Below, piece after piece: positions 45,234 through 58,116 of a DNA stretch of 64,000 nucleotides. Position 1 is the stretch's first letter. Each line of letters opens with the position of its first letter. This stretch comes from Leptodontidium sp. MPI-SDFR-AT-0119 (lineage: Eukaryota; Ascomycota; Leotiomycetes; Helotiales; Leptodontidiaceae). The notes beneath the pieces were generated by a model. It was given only the letters and a program-made list of their open reading frames with translations, was not told the origin of the DNA and did not search any database. Where the stretch lies: contig JAHLEZ010000006.1 of assembly GCA_020726505.1 (NCBI GenBank), positions 1,178,001 through 1,242,000 of the forward strand. Reading direction: 5' to 3'. The position numbers and the translations under genes were made by a program.

Positions 45234-47609
45234 TCAAACCCCCACCGCTGTTACTGCTGAGCTGTCAAGAACATGTCTGTCATTATACGTTTCTGTCGTC
45301 ATCGTCAAATCATCATCTAAATTCGCTGATGGGATTTCGTAAGGGGAACTCGCGTGAGCGGTCCCAATGAATGCTAGTTCTGGGTATTCTGTCGGTGTTG
45401 TAGGAATTGCCGCTACTGTGGTTCGCGGCTCTGGGATGTCTGGTATGGGCTGCTTTTCCACGTCAGAGGTATATTTTCGGTTTGTGTTTCCATCATTTGA
45501 AGTGAGGAGCGAGGGCTCGATCACTTCATTCGTGGGCGTCTCTCGGGTGTCGATGTCGAGATATTCGGAGCCCGCGCTAGATTGGGGCAAGGGAAAGGTT
45601 GAGGGGTCTACATCTCCGTTCGTCGTTGATGTAGGGTTCAAATTTAGGACTGATGGTTCCAACATTTCGTCCGCAGTTGGTGTGTCACCATCATTGCTGT
45701 CGTAGTCTGAAGTGACGCTAGATTCTGGCAATGGTATTGTCGATGGAGCTCGATCTCGTCTGAAATGTGCCGGTGGAGATCTGCCTCGACTCGGAAAATC
45801 AGGTTCCTCTGATGTATCAGTTATGGCATAATCATACACATCCATGGGCTTCTCCAAATCACACCCATGGGCATAATTTGGGTGTAATGTCAGGGGATCT
45901 GCAAAATGGTGGCCATTTGGAAGAGCTCTCTGGTCGTTGTAACATGCATCCACCACAATCGGGACAGGACGTCCGTTCTCTTGGTGGCTTTCGCCGACAT
46001 CCGGAAACAGTGTGAGCAATGTTGACGCCTGGGATCGTCGTCTCGGATCATCGTCCAAGCAGCGATGGCATAGATCCAGGTAGTAATCCGGGATTTCGTG
46101 AGGAAAGCATGAAAGATTCAGAGGGCGATGATTCTCCGGCTCATCTTGCTGGGTTGCCAGAGCATACAAAACCATACCCAGCTGATACAGATCTGACTTG
46201 ACTCCGATGTACATCGAAATTCGCTGATTGCTCTCAATGAGTGCAGCCACCTCGGGAGGCTCCCATCCAACGGGGCATCCTCGACGATTTATATCTATGA
46301 TCTTCGCATTGTCGTCTCCGTCAATGACAATGTTTGAGAGGGTGAAATCGCCTTGGACGAAGCCAGCCTCATGGATCTCAGAAAGACCTTGAACAATCTG
46401 CCTGGCCCATCGCTCACGACGTCTCCAAGGAATTCGTCCCTCTCCATCGTAGATCACGTCGATCAAAGCTCCTTGCTCTGCGAAGCTGATGAGCAGCCCC
46501 TTTACCACCTCGCCTCGGTTATCGAGTACGACTCCACCAAACTGGATCACACTATTAGAACCAGACAACTGATGCAGAGCATTTATCTCGTATAGGAATT
46601 CATCCACGGTATCAGGTCCAGGAATTTCCTTCTTGATGAACACCTGGCCATCAACCCGCACTTTGTAGACGAATCCTGACAAATGGGAGTCAAATACAAG
46701 AGCATCTTCACGCACTCTCCGGCAATTGAGATGATTGATGGCTTTGATCGGGGGATATGAGATGATCTCTGAAATATCCTCAACCACATGCACGTGAAGT
46801 CTCTCATTTTCGGTTTGGAGCTTGAGGTTTGTAACTGTGTCGTAGAACTGAATGTCGGTCAACGAGTCGCGAATAGCCTCGTAAATCCGGGCACTCTTGT
46901 CTCTCTGAAAACGCGTACGCTGCAGTTCTTCTTCTAAGGACCCTTCAGGAGCTTGCCTGTAGTCCAGAGAAATCGTGACTCGCCTCCAGTGTGTAGGTGT
47001 CTCTGCGTATGTGACAAAGAACTTCTCTCTCTTTGACTTGTCCCTAAAGTGCATACTCAGGTTCAGAATCCACCGTTTTTCTAGCTCTTCCAGTATCATC
47101 TCATCAAACGCCTCCGTGGATATTGATTGTGCATCTACGCAGGATGGCTCTTTCGAGACCTCCACATATTCTTCTTTCACTTCCAGTTCATTTGTAGTTG
47201 TCGTATTCGAGGAATCCAACACCGCATCGATCGTCACTGTGTTCTCTAGGAGCTCTGGGGCACTCAGCCTCGGGGGCGGTGAGAATGTCGTGGAGGAATT
47301 TGGGGACATTCCATTTCGACGTCGGTCTACTGACACCGTTCGTCTTTCACCAGTGTTTGGTTTTAAGGGCTCGAGTCTATCCCGAAGCTCTGACTGTTGT
47401 CTCTTGAAGGTCCCTGGTCGAGGGAGACCCGGCACAACCTTTCGAGACAACCTTCGAGCAATCCCGGGTCTCTGAACATCTTCTGGGGGTGGGGTCAACG
47501 GCGCCGCACTGGTACTGGTATCGTCCTTGCCGAACAGCTTCCTCCATGACCAGGAGGTCCGTTGATCTGTCGATGGGGTTCTCGCATGCGGCTTCTCCGT
47601 TTGTGCCAT
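45234..47609 (-). CDS. Divergent protein kinase-like protein
   Basis: Single exon, 791 residues. A basic Ser/Pro N-terminus (1-170) precedes a helical region (about 170-290). A kinase fold spans about 310-545: the lysine strand VFIKKEI (about 325), the catalytic loop FVQGDFTLSN (about 419-426), where HRD is replaced by QGD but Asp and Asn remain, and IIDINRRG (about 438) where DFG is DIN. The APE helix reads PPE. A YQLGMVLYALA segment (F-helix) and a short RRR-containing C-lobe follow. The last 230 residues are acidic and disordered. Keeping Lys, Asp, Asn and the DFG Asp suggests possible activity, but the substitutions make it atypical. I cannot name substrates. Related proteins appear in other ascomycetes, by my impression only. 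Confidence 0.82.
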   Translation of the reverse strand: MAQTEKPHARTPSTDQRTSWSWRKLFGKDDTSTSAAPLTPPPEDVQRPGIARRLSRKVVPGLPRPGTFKRQQSELRDRLEPLKPNTGERRTVSVDRRRNGMSPNSSTTFSPPPRLSAPELLENTVTIDAVLDSSNTTTTNELEVKEEYVEVSKEPSCVDAQSISTEAFDEMILEELEKRWILNLSMHFRDKSKREKFFVTYAETPTHWRRVTISLDYRQAPEGSLEEELQRTRFQRDKSARIYEAIRDSLTDIQFYDTVTNLKLQTENERLHVHVVEDISEIISYPPIKAINHLNCRRVREDALVFDSHLSGFVYKVRVDGQVFIKKEIPGPDTVDEFLYEINALHQLSGSNSVIQFGGVVLDNRGEVVKGLLISFAEQGALIDVIYDGEGRIPWRRRERWARQIVQGLSEIHEAGFVQGDFTLSNIVIDGDDNAKIIDINRRGCPVGWEPPEVAALIESNQRISMYIGVKSDLYQLGMVLYALATQQDEPENHRPLNLSCFPHEIPDYYLDLCHRCLDDDPRRRSQASTLLTLFPDVGESHQENGRPVPIVVDACYNDQRALPNGHHFADPLTLHPNYAHGCDLEKPMDVYDYAITDTSEEPDFPSRGRSPPAHFRRDRAPSTIPLPESSVTSDYDSNDGDTPTADEMLEPSVLNLNPTSTTNGDVDPSTFPLPQSSAGSEYLDIDTRETPTNEVIEPSLLTSNDGNTNRKYTSDVEKQPIPDIPEPRTTVAAIPTTPTEYPELAFIGTAHASSPYEIPSANLDDDLTMTTETYNDRHVLDSSAVTAVGV

Positions 47610-50600
47610 TGTGCTGGCAGGGAGATCCTAGGTGGCTTTGTAGATCGTCAGCTTCATGTATGTACCTGGCGGCAGCAATGCATTTGAATTGCGGGGGAGA
47701 GCTCACATCGAGCGTGCTTTTGCCACCTGGGAACGGCTTGTTGTTAAGATGGGAGTGAGATGATGGAGATCACCGAGTTGCGGGTCGAGTAAGGCTCAAT
47801 CAAGGCTCATGCAACTACCCTTCTCGGTGATATAAGGTACTCGAGGGCAATGGCACTCTCATGCTCTTCTTGTATGGGCGTACCATTGCATTGGGCCGTG
47901 AATCTGGGGGAAGGCAGTATATTCGAGAGCAAGGCAAGGCAGGGAGGCAAGGCGGACGTGTCCAGGGCCAGGCAGGGTATATGAACGCCTCGAGGCTATT
48001 TGGCGTCGCAGAGATTGATTGTGAGGTTGGAGGTGGTCGGTCAGGAAGCAGGCACGCTATCACCGTTTTGGCCTTGGAGGACGAACAACGCAGCACAGCG
48101 CAACGCAACACGCAGGCTGGGCCAAGGCATTATTTTTCGTTGGTCGCCTCACTCTGGCGGTTTATTTCGTGGGGTTGGGGACGGTGACACAGGCAAGCAG
48201 GCAGTGCAGAGCAGTGAGTGGAAGGTCGGCAAGGGAGAAGGGGGGCCTGCCTGAGGGTGCTTCGAGGCGCAGGACGAATGCAACAAAAGACGAAGGAATA
48301 GCGAATGGAAGGAGGGTAGAAGGTTGGTTGAGTCAAGATGGGATGGGATGGGGTGGGATAGGATGAACGGGGCCATCGAATGCAGCTACTCCGTAAACCA
48401 ATCTACTTTACGGCCTGAATTGGGCATTTTGCAGTCCTCCACAGGTACAGTACTGTGCAGTAAGGAGGGCTAGAACTACAATCAGCATAGTAGCGGTAGG
48501 GGGCCAATAGCGGTCATCGGCCGGCAGCGGGAGGGTCGGGCAGCCTGAAGTTAAAAGATTGAGGGACGGAAAGGAACTTTCACTGGTGTCAACGCTGGTC
48601 TGATCTGCTATGGTTTTTGCTGTTATCTGTCCACCGATGAAGCTATTTTCCTATTGGCACGAGGAGCACGAATAATGCTTCTCTTCCATTGGCAAGAGCT
48701 CGAGCTCTCACTCGAACAACGGCCTCACTTTTCTTTCATTGGCAGCTCCAATCTCTACTAATCGACTTCAACAGACACACCACTTCGCAACTGTCTCCGC
48801 GTGACAGGAAAAAACACGATCGTCATATTTCCTTCTTGTTCAGATTTGCAATCCGTCTCACTCTGCCCTCCCGATCTGGTTGTGAGTGCATTGTGATGGT
48901 TTGTTGATGGACCACTCGCCTCCTTTTCCGAGCCGAGAAAGCTTGGGGGTTGCGTTACAGACTGACATCAGTCAGTCTCAGTCAGTCAGTTTACTTCGTT
49001 AGTCATGTTTACACGTACCGGAAGAGAAGACTTACATTCGGACTGTATTCGGCTTTATTCGGTGCGAAGTATACAGGAAGTATCTCCGTATCACTGCTTG
49101 CTGTGCCTAGGTAAAGTATGAATAAGACTCTCGGTCAGCAGTGCCAGTGCCAATGGTTCGTGTATGCTGTGGGGTCCTCGACACTCCGAAAGAAGTTTGA
49201 TCACACTCTGACGAAGCAAGCATTTAGTTCCGACTTTCTCTCCTTATCTATCACTCAACTTGCTCATGACTCTATTATTCGGAATTGCAATGAATCGATC
49301 ACATTCCCCGCTCTCTCTTACTTGTCACTTTTTACTTACCTAGAAAAATTCTCACCGAAAATCTTTTTCCCCCGCTTAACCCGCGCCCAGGACCCCTAAT
49401 CGAATGATGCCAACTCATCACCTCAATCAATCAATCCTCGCTTCGGTCCGTCACTCTCCCACGCCATATAAATCCAGTAGGTGCCCACGACCACAACTCA
49501 CCAGATATGACATATGCCGCTTCGTAAAACTCACTCACTCACAAAAAGTATGATATGATATGGTCAAACTCCATTCTAGATTGGATCAAACTCGCCGTCC
49601 TTCCTTCATCGTCGGGCATCAACCATTCCCCCTTCCCCTTCCGAAGGGTAGGTAGCAGACTGCAGTAAGTAGTGAGGCTGGTGACCAGATCCGAAAAGTT
49701 CACGCTGTTGCGTGTACCACGTATTCTCTCCTCCCCATGCCCTACCCTGCCCTACCCTGCCTTATCCGCCCAACGGCATCTTTCGCTACTAGTTCCGCAG
49801 CCGGTAAGGAAGGCAGACTTGCCTCCCTACCTTTATGAACTAGATGGGCCAGTTCTGTGGTTGGTGCTGTGGCTCTTCTGCATCTTGCTTCCTGCATGTG
49901 CATGACTGACAATGCAAGGCTAGGTAGGTTGGGTTGGGGTGAGTCGGGCTGGCCTGGCCTGGGCTTACTGGAGACTGGCTGGCTGTAGAGCATTTCCCCC
50001 CTCTGGCCTGGTCAGTGGCCACTCCTTCACCAGCCCTCCCTTCTGTGGCCCGCTTGCATAGAATGTCCCAAGCCCTGGAAAATGCAGTGGTTGTCGTCGT
50101 CGTTGGAAGCAAGGCAAGGGAAAGCAAGGGCCCGCCCGCTAAGCTACCTAGGTAAACAACCGTCTGTCTGCACATGCTCTGCCATGCGACCCTAATTAAC
50201 CCGCAGTTAGGCTCCGTTACAGCTGTGCTTTAGCGCATGTATGTATGTATGGACGAGTAATATACCTTCAGTGTTTTCTCTCTCAGCTGCAGGAGTTAGG
50301 AGGTGGGAGGAGTTTGGGATTTGGAGACACAAAAAGTGTAGGATCTGAAGCGAGACCTTGGGATGCATGCATGGAAAGGATGCAAGACGGCTTGGTAGGT
50401 GAGTGAGTATTGTATGGAAGAGGGCGAGGGCGAGGGCGAGCTCATCATCTGTCTGTGCTCGCCTCTGAGTTCCCTCCAATGAAGTTGTACATTGGATAGC
50501 TAATTTACATGATGTGTTCCCATCCATGACGTCTCATCTCATGATATTTGTCCGTCTGGTCTGTCCTGATGCAAGTGGAGAGGAGAGTAGAGTATCCTGA

Positions 50601-50727
50601 AAGGGACTCGTCATTGCGTCCCTAGTATTCAACGCCGATGCAACGCCCCGCCTGTTCTAAAATGCTCCGTTACAGCTTTACAAGACGACAGTGGTGAACA
50701 AGGTTATTTACAAAACGAGCTGTTCAA
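47610..50727. other. Gene-poor 3.1-kb interval
   Basis: Promoter of the kinase-like gene on the left and 3' flank of Lon on the right. I see no coding frame with family features. It has repeat-rich patches: GGGATGG-type repeats (about 48339-48364), CAGT tandem repeats (48968-48990), CCCTGCCCTACC (about 49740-49762) and GGGCGA (about 50422-50442). It could hide a non-coding transcript. Confidence 0.5.
48968..48990. repeat. CAGT tandem repeat
   Basis: CAGTCAGT units repeated imperfectly within 25 bases in the gene-poor interval. Simple-sequence repeat; no function inferred. Confidence 0.75.
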
Positions 50728-53700
50728 TCAATCATCTTCTTCGTCGTCATCTTTGTCTTTCTTCTTCGAGAGCTGGTCTTTCCAGAGCTTATTCGCTTTC
50801 TTGTTGTCGATGGTCGGGAAGACCAAATCGAAGACATCTGAGTACCATTTCGCTGGGTGGCCTTCGATTCCTTCTTTGATGTTCTGTTGAATGTCAGTTT
50901 CTGTCCGAGGACATTTAGATCAGGAGAAACTTACTTCGGGGAGCTCCAGCCAGTCTGACATGTTGTCTGCTGGAAAGATGATCGTTTTTGAGCCTGCCCG
51001 ACGAGCTGCCACTGTTTTCTCTCGGAGACCACCAATTCTCAGGACTTTCCCGGTGACTGTGAGCTCACCAGTCATAGCAATCGTAGGGTCAAGTGGTTGA
51101 TTCAAGGCCAATGAGAGCAATGAAGTCGCCATTGTGATACCTGCGGAAGGTCCATCCTTCTGGACAGCGCCTTCAGGGCAATGGAGATGAACCTTGGCCT
51201 TGTCAAAGAAGCGGTTATCTGGATACTTCTTCGCCATCACTGACTTGGCAAAAGAATAAGCGATGGAAGTCGACTCTTTCATAACCGCTTTGAGGTTTCC
51301 TGTTGTTGCAAGTCCGGGTCGAGAGTCCCGACTGAGTGCACTCTCGAGAATCGATTCGACGTACAACGCAGCGCCTCCCATCTGGGTCCAAGCAAGACCC
51401 ATGGCAACTCCAGGGGGGGTCACATCATACAATCGATCAGAAGTAAAGACTGGGGGACCAACGTAGTCCTTCAGGTTCTCCTTGTCGATAGTTACGTGAA
51501 CCGAATCGGGAACTTTAAGGCTGACGCGTGGAACTTCAGTAGTCTCTTTCTCAATATTCTGAGACGTCTCCTTGACATCAGACTCGTCTTTCTTCGACTC
51601 TTCCTGGGCAGCTTTGCCTTCCTCAGTCAAAGCTTCAGCTTCAGGCAGCACGGTCTCGCCGAGGTCTTGCACAATCTTCAGTGCTGACTTGCGATACACC
51701 TTCTCGATCTGTTTTTTCAAGTTTCGAACTCCCGACTCTCTGCAATACTTGTTGATCAGTTCTTCGATGGCCCCTTTGCTGAGGTTGACATCGACATCCT
51801 TCAGGCCAGCCAGCTCCTTAGCTGCCGGTCCAAGATAACGTTGTGCGATTGCCATCTTCTCATCAGCGACATATCCAGACAACTCGATCATTTCCATTCG
51901 ATCAAGCAATGGTCGTGGAATGGTGTCGGTCATGTTGGCAGTACAAACAAAGAGGACCTTGGAAAGGTCGACGGGCACATCCAAGTAGTGATCCAAGAAA
52001 GAGTTGTTTTGCTCGGGGTCAAGCAATTCCAATAAGGCAGATGCTGGATCTCCTTGGTGGCCTCGTCCAATCTTATCAATTTCATCAATCAAGATTAGAG
52101 GATTCTCCGTTTGGCATTTCTTCAAAGCCTGGATGATCCGCCCAGGAAGAGCACCAACGTATGTTCTTCGGTGACCCTTGATTTCCGCAACATCTGTGAG
52201 ACCTCCAACACTGAATCTGTAGTATTGTCTGTTGAGCGCCCTTGCAATACTCTTTCCAATACTAGTCTTTCCAACACCGGGAGGGCCAACAAAACATAAA
52301 ATCTTGCCCTCTACTGTGCCTCGTAGCTTTCCGACAGCGATAAACTCCAGAATGCGATCTTTCACGTCTTTTAATCCGTGATGATCTTCATCCAGAACCG
52401 TCATGGCATTGTTGATTCCAAAGTTCTCGGCACTTCGCTGGCCCCAAGGGATCTGCGTCAGCCAATCCAAGTAGTTTCTCGTTACGTTGAATTCCGAAGC
52501 AGCTGGTTCCAAGTGGGCCAACTTGTTCAGCTCTTCGTCGAATACTTTCTTGACTGGCTCTGGCATTGCCAGTTTCTGACCCCGCTCTCTGAACTTCTCC
52601 ACGAGCTTGTCCTTTCCGTCAGACTCGATGCCGAGTTCCCTTCGGATACCCTTCATCTGCTCCATCAACCAGTACTCGCGTTGCCTCTTCTGAATCGACT
52701 TCTCAACATCTTTGGTAATCTTGGACTGCAGTTGAGCATTCATAAGTTCCTTTTTCAGAACAACAAGAGCTTTTTGCAGCCTGTCCTCTACGTTCAAAGT
52801 CTCGAGGACTTCTTGTAGCTCAGCAACCTCGCCTGCTGACACCGCGGCAGCAAAATCTGCGAGCTTGGCTGGTTCTTGCATAACGTTTCCGGCAGATTGG
52901 CTCATGGAGAAACTCGAGATCTGGTCGCGGAAGAGGGTGTTCATAGCCGCAACCTCTTTGAATACATTGATTATTTCGTTCGTGAGGGCTCGTATCATAG
53001 GGCTTTTGGGATCATGAGGTTCCTCTGTCAGGTTTTCCACCTTGGCTAGACTGACCGGGTACTTTCGCAAGAACGATGTAGGGTCGTAAGGAGCTGGCGC
53101 CTCAGCGGACTTTGGCACAACTGCACCCTCCTCGAAGCTTGCCACCACATCTCCTTTCTTCTCTTGCGATCCTTCCTCCTTGGTTGACTTTGCTGGAATG
53201 ACGTCCGGTACCACGGGGGCGTCTGGGGTTGACCCATCCCCCTTCTTCACCTCGACGGATGTGGTTCCATCAACGTTACTGATCAGAGCAGACATCTTTA
53301 TCCTGCGATGTGGATAGAAAACGGCAGTGAGTGCGGTTTCGTCCCCGTGGACTGGGAAGGCACTCGTAATCTGCGCGAAGACTCCCACATCATGGACCTG
53401 ATCTACACTCTCAATTATGTCCCCATCCGCGTTCTCGTCCTTGAAAAGAAACGCCCCTATGTATGGTTGACCCCTCTTGATCATGTCCTGTATCGCAGCG
53501 ACGACATTGGGGTCCCGAACCGTAATTGCTTTGTAGAAGCCGGGGAACAGAGGTCGTTTCGAGATCGGGAGTGCCATGACTTGCGGGTAGACATCTGGCA
53601 CTGTAGGTTTTTGCAATGCCTTTTCAGCAGATGGTTTTCGCCCTTTCTTTCCCCCATCTCCACTGCCAGATTCCCCAGCGCCTCCCGATGAGGCAGCACT

Positions 53701-54141
53701 CCCCTTACCATCTGCTGCGCTTCCAGATGAAGCATTGCCACCTTGTGATGTTGACTCCGGGCTTTTGCTCTTGGTCTCTGCGATGTTGTCGCCACTGACT
53801 TCCTTTGGCTCCTCGATCTTATCTTTCGCATTCTCCTCTTTAGCTTCCTCTACTGTGTCCTTTGCGGGCTTTATTGCGTCCTTCCTCCGCGCAGGAGATG
53901 TGGAGAACCTCGAGTTTCCCGATATCGGTTGACTTGGGAGCAATGGTCGTAAAGTGGGAGATGTGGCTGCAGGAATGCGACATCTTTGCGATGTAGTATA
54001 TAACCTGCTGGAGAAATTCGAACTATGCCTAGAAGCTCCTCTTGTTGTGTTCCGGAGCGCAAGCCGCCATGGTAGATTCTGGCCGTATAACATAACTTCG
54101 GGAGCTTTGCCAGTGGCGAATTGCAGATTAAAAGGATTCAA
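50728..54141 (-). CDS. PIM1: Mitochondrial ATP-dependent Lon protease (Pim1)
   Basis: Degrades misfolded and oxidised proteins in the mitochondrial matrix. Exons 50935-54141 and 50728-50883 (51-bp intron) give 1120 residues. The N-terminus is rich in Arg/Ser/Asn with few acids ([20 protein letters not shown]), a clear presequence; an internal Met at residue 17 is an alternative start. A charged linker (about 90-170) precedes the Lon substrate-binding domain (from about 190, [14 protein letters not shown]). The AAA+ module has Walker [10 protein letters not shown] (about 620) and Walker [11 protein letters not shown]. The protease domain has the nucleophile Ser in KDGPSAGIT (Ser999) and the dyad lysine downstream near GSKTII. 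The second exon supplies [18 protein letters not shown] and an acidic tail. All catalytic residues are present. Confidence 0.97.
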
Positions 54142-54957
54142 ACTCGGACCAGTGGGATATCAGAACGATTGACGATGAAGGGCGTTTATTCCACGGGTTG
54201 AATGGTCAGGTACGAGGTTGTGGAAACCGAGGGGTGAAAACGTAGAAAAAGTCGAGGCATCAACACTTCGCAAGCTCCCGAATCATTTTGTCATCACTGC
54301 TTTCAAAGCCCCAGCCGGCACTTTCAAGGGCCGACGGGACCTTAGCGCGTCGCTTAATTCAGACGACAAATCGCCCCTTTTATCAACAGCTGAGAACAAC
54401 CTTCACAATCCAGAATCGAAAGCTCTCGCATTGCAGAGTTAATATGGTGTAAAGAGGGGCTCTGGTGAACATGAAAAGCGGCGTTGAGCATGCAAAAACT
54501 CCACAGCTCTACAGGTAATGTAATAAAGCTTCTTTGTGTATTATTATTCTCTTGAAGCCATTGTTTATTAACGCATCTGCTATTCTACTACTCGTTCTTC
54601 TGTGTTCACCTGTGGCAGCATGAAAAAGAGCTTCGAGGAAAATCAAAGGCAAGTCGAGAGAGCATCGTCCTATATTTATCTGGTGCCTCTTTTTGTGACC
54701 GCGGCAAGGATGGATTCTTTCGCTTTGCTAGATAACTCTTTGACTTCAACATACTAGCCAACATCTCAACAACAAGCACATGGTCACTCATTACGTCTTT
54801 TGTTGACTTTTGCTTTTTCATACTAGTTTCCATTAACCGAAGCTATTGTCTAACTGTTGCGATTTTGATCACCGCTAGAAAACGAACGATGTAAACCCAA
54901 AATAACCTTTGCTCCACGTTATGCATGTATATCCTCCTATCCTGTTTCCTTGCTCCC
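54142..54957. other. Intergenic between Lon start and Bro1 stop
   Basis: 816 bases: Lon promoter and Bro1 3' flank, both genes on the minus strand. No gene seen. Confidence 0.55.
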
Positions 54958-57900
54958 CTATTTCCATGCGTTCAGGCCTGCCCAGGGGTCACTAGAACTC
55001 TGTTGTTGCTGCGGCTGGCCCGGTCGCTGCTGGTTGCCGTATCCATATTCGCCTTGAGGCGCACCGGGCTGTTGGAAAGTCTGCTGCGGACCAAGAGGTG
55101 GAGGGCCACGAGGAGGTGGTGGCGGGATGTATCCTTGAGGTAGATACTGCTGCTGGCCTTGTGGTTGATGCATTGGTCGAAAGTTTGTTTGACTTTGCGA
55201 GAATGAGGTTTGGGTTGGGGGAGGCGACACTGGTGGATACATGCCGGGGTTGTAGCCGTCTTGAGGCTGTGGTGTTGGCTTTTGTGCATATTGATCTGGT
55301 CTCGCTTGTTGTTGCGTTGGATAGAAAGAGCCATTTTGTGGTCCACCAAAAGACGGGTGAGCTGACTGGGGGTGAGCTGACTGGGGGTGCGCTGACTGTG
55401 GTGGCGGTGAAGTTGGGACTTGGTACTGGCCAGCGAAATTGGTTTGAGGGTACCGGGTTGAGGGCGACGAAGAATTGTAGGAGACCGATTGGGATCTGGG
55501 TGGTTTGGCTGTCGATGGAGATGTAGACGGATCCATTGACATTCGCTCCATGAGTCCTCTCAATCGCTCTCGTTCTCTTTCTGCCTCACCATTAGCATTG
55601 CGATTTCGGTCCTGCTCAATCTGGCTAAGAAGTTGTGCTCCTTCGGATCTGCGATTGTTGACGAAAGTCTCAACATTCTTGTCAAGACTGTCTACAGTAT
55701 CTTTCATTTCGCTGTACCATTTTTTGGCTGCCTGGAGTCCAGCTTCAAGATCTAGGAACTCCTGGTATACCCGCTTATACTTCGACATGACAGAAGACCG
55801 TTGCCTGGTTATACTTTCGTATTTGCTCTGCTCTGATCGGACCCGCTTGTCTTGCAGTAATGTGTTGAAGGTTGAAGTGAGCTCTTTCATGAGCGACGAT
55901 TGCTTGTGGTTTGCTGAAAGAAGGCGGCTTTGATGTGGTCTGAACTTTTCCAGCTCTGCTTGGAATAGTTGAGTCTCGTAATTTGAGATTGACTTCTTGT
56001 TCAGAATCAGCACTTGTGAGATGTCGTCGTTATGAACCTAGTCCGTGTTAGTAACATCACTCGGCTCTAGCACTGCCAAAATTTACGAACCTTTTCCTTC
56101 AAGTCCTTCAACACTTGAGCTCGCTCACGCTTGATCAAGTTCAACTTCTTCAAAATCTCCTCCACTTTCGTGACTTGGTCCATAACACTCATGCCACGAT
56201 CCTCGAAATCGTCATCTAACAGATTCCCTTCCCCTCCAATAGGACTTCCAACGTGTTTTGACTTGCCACCAACTTGAATCAGCGCTTTCTGGAAAAGGAC
56301 ATCCGCTTCACCAATCTCACCAGCCGACCTCATCTCGTCAAAGTCAACTTCATGCTGCCGCATTTTGGAGTATAGTTGGCTATCACTTCGGGCAGCTTCC
56401 TCCAGAGCATCTCGATAATTCCGAATGTCACTCTTCAAAGTCGACGTCAACCTGGAACTCGGTTGCTGGGTCCAGTCTCCTTCGTACTTCGATCGCATTT
56501 TCTCACACACACTTTCCTCCATGTCCAATTGTCTCGTACTTCTGTCCAGGACAGTCACTATGCCTTCCTTACTTGACTTCAAAAAATCGAATGTCGAGGC
56601 CGGTCCATCGTGATTTGCCACATCGTCACACCAGCCCCGGAACTCATCGTCTGCCGTCAACTCCTGGTCAAACCCACCCTTGAGCACCTGTAAAGCATTG
56701 GGCAATCTCAAGTAATCCAGACTTGCGGCCATCTCGCTATTCGCTGTTTCAACCCGCTCTGTCTCGGCCCGTACCAACTTAGCTTTCTCCTCGTCGTATA
56801 AACTTGCTGATTCGGTCACAGACATTGGTACAATCTTCTGGAAGATATCGGGTCCAGTGATTCGTTGTATGTCTTGGCCAGCATAGAGTTCGCTAACAGG
56901 AATCGCCTTTGCTGCCGGAAGCTTTGGAATGACCGGGAGCGCAGCTTCTGCTGGCACCGTTTGGTGGTAAATGTAGTCGTTGTCCTTGATAAGCTCTGAT
57001 AGCTTTTCTTGGACATTTGCCAGCTGGCGCTTTGTGATTTCAATCAAGGTAGCCCCAGTTTCCGACGTCAAGTTTGAGTTTGCGGGTACATTCCCTGGAA
57101 AGCTGTTGGCGAACCTATGTGCTTCCTTTGCACCTACTTCTGCAGCTTGAAGTCGTGAGATAGCTGTTCCGTGAGAATTTGCATCGTCATCAGCCATAGC
57201 TTGATAAAACTGAGCTAGAGAAGCCATGTAGTTGGACTTGATCTGTAAATAAGTCAGTACGGTGTGACATCTCCAGGGGTCAAATATAGAGCTATAGATG
57301 GTATCCCGAAATCATGCCACTGCATAGCGGATAAACAGAGACACAGACAATCATACCTGAACAACCAGAAGCCAAACTTTCTCAAAAATAGCCTTATTGA
57401 CGTTCTCCTGGGTTCCTTCGACTGCTTGAGCGTAGAGATATGCCGCCTGACTTGCCAGCTTTGCCAGTAGCCCAACCTTCTTTCCATCAGCAATTTGCTT
57501 CTCCAAGAAAACCTCCTGCCCTTGGGCAAGCATAATCTGTATGAGCGTCTTGACAGTATCCCGGCTAAGATCCGTAGAAGGGGCGTGCAGGAAGTTCTCA
57601 TTGATATATGTGAACATGCCCGCCGATGCTTGAAAGGAGTGGTACGCCGTCTTCAGCCCAGAGTCTTCGGAGCGAGTTTGGTGAGCTGCATGGCATGACA
57701 ATACAGCGGAGATATTGAAGATTATGGAAGCCTTTTCGTATGCTAGAGAGTATTGAGACGTAGGCTTGTGTGTAAACGCATCGAACCTTTGGGGGAGGTT
57801 ATTAGCTACTTTCAACCCCCACCTCGGCGGATTATGCATACCATGTGAAGGAGATTTTTATGTGGTTCTCGTCAACCGGAAACCGAAGATCCAGCAGCTC

Positions 57901-58116
57901 CAGCTGCCCGTAATATCTGTACAGCAGGTCTCGCCCAGCAGCACTGTCCTTCCCGGCTCCCCTCATGTCCTGCCGCAACCGATTCAGCGTCGCGCACTCT
58001 TCTGCATACCGCTCTGGATCATCTCCGTATGTCTGGCGGATGTATTGCTTCAGAGGCTGTATCCAGTCTATCTCGTTCGTCGCCTTCAAAGGCGCTGATA
58101 TCATCGGTGCCTGCAT
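54958..58116 (-). CDS. BRO1: Bro1 (ESCRT-associated, vacuolar sorting)
   Basis: Bro1/Alix-type protein that binds ESCRT-III Snf7 and recruits deubiquitination at endosomes. Four exons, 57842-58116, 57357-57786, 56091-57242 and 54958-56037, give 978 residues. The BRO1 domain is complete (about 5-390): SAPLKATNEIDWIQPLKQYI, then RYYGQLELLDLRFPVDENH, spliced into FDAFTHKPTSQYSLAYEKAS and IIFNISAVLSCHAAHQ. The V-shaped helical domain follows (about 420-720, including KFRPHQSRL). The last 250 residues are a Pro/Gln-rich tail with imperfect AHPQS repeats (GAHPQSAHPQSAHP-like). A Bro1 call is preferred over the pH-signalling protein RIM20/PalA because of the DFFRPVDEN-type core and length; both families share the domain. 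Confidence 0.93.
55364..55396 (-). repeat. Tandem AHPQS codon repeat in Bro1 tail
   Basis: Three near-identical 15-bp units encode repeated Ala-His-Pro-Gln-Ser. Such repeats sit in the disordered tail and can vary in number. Confidence 0.85.
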
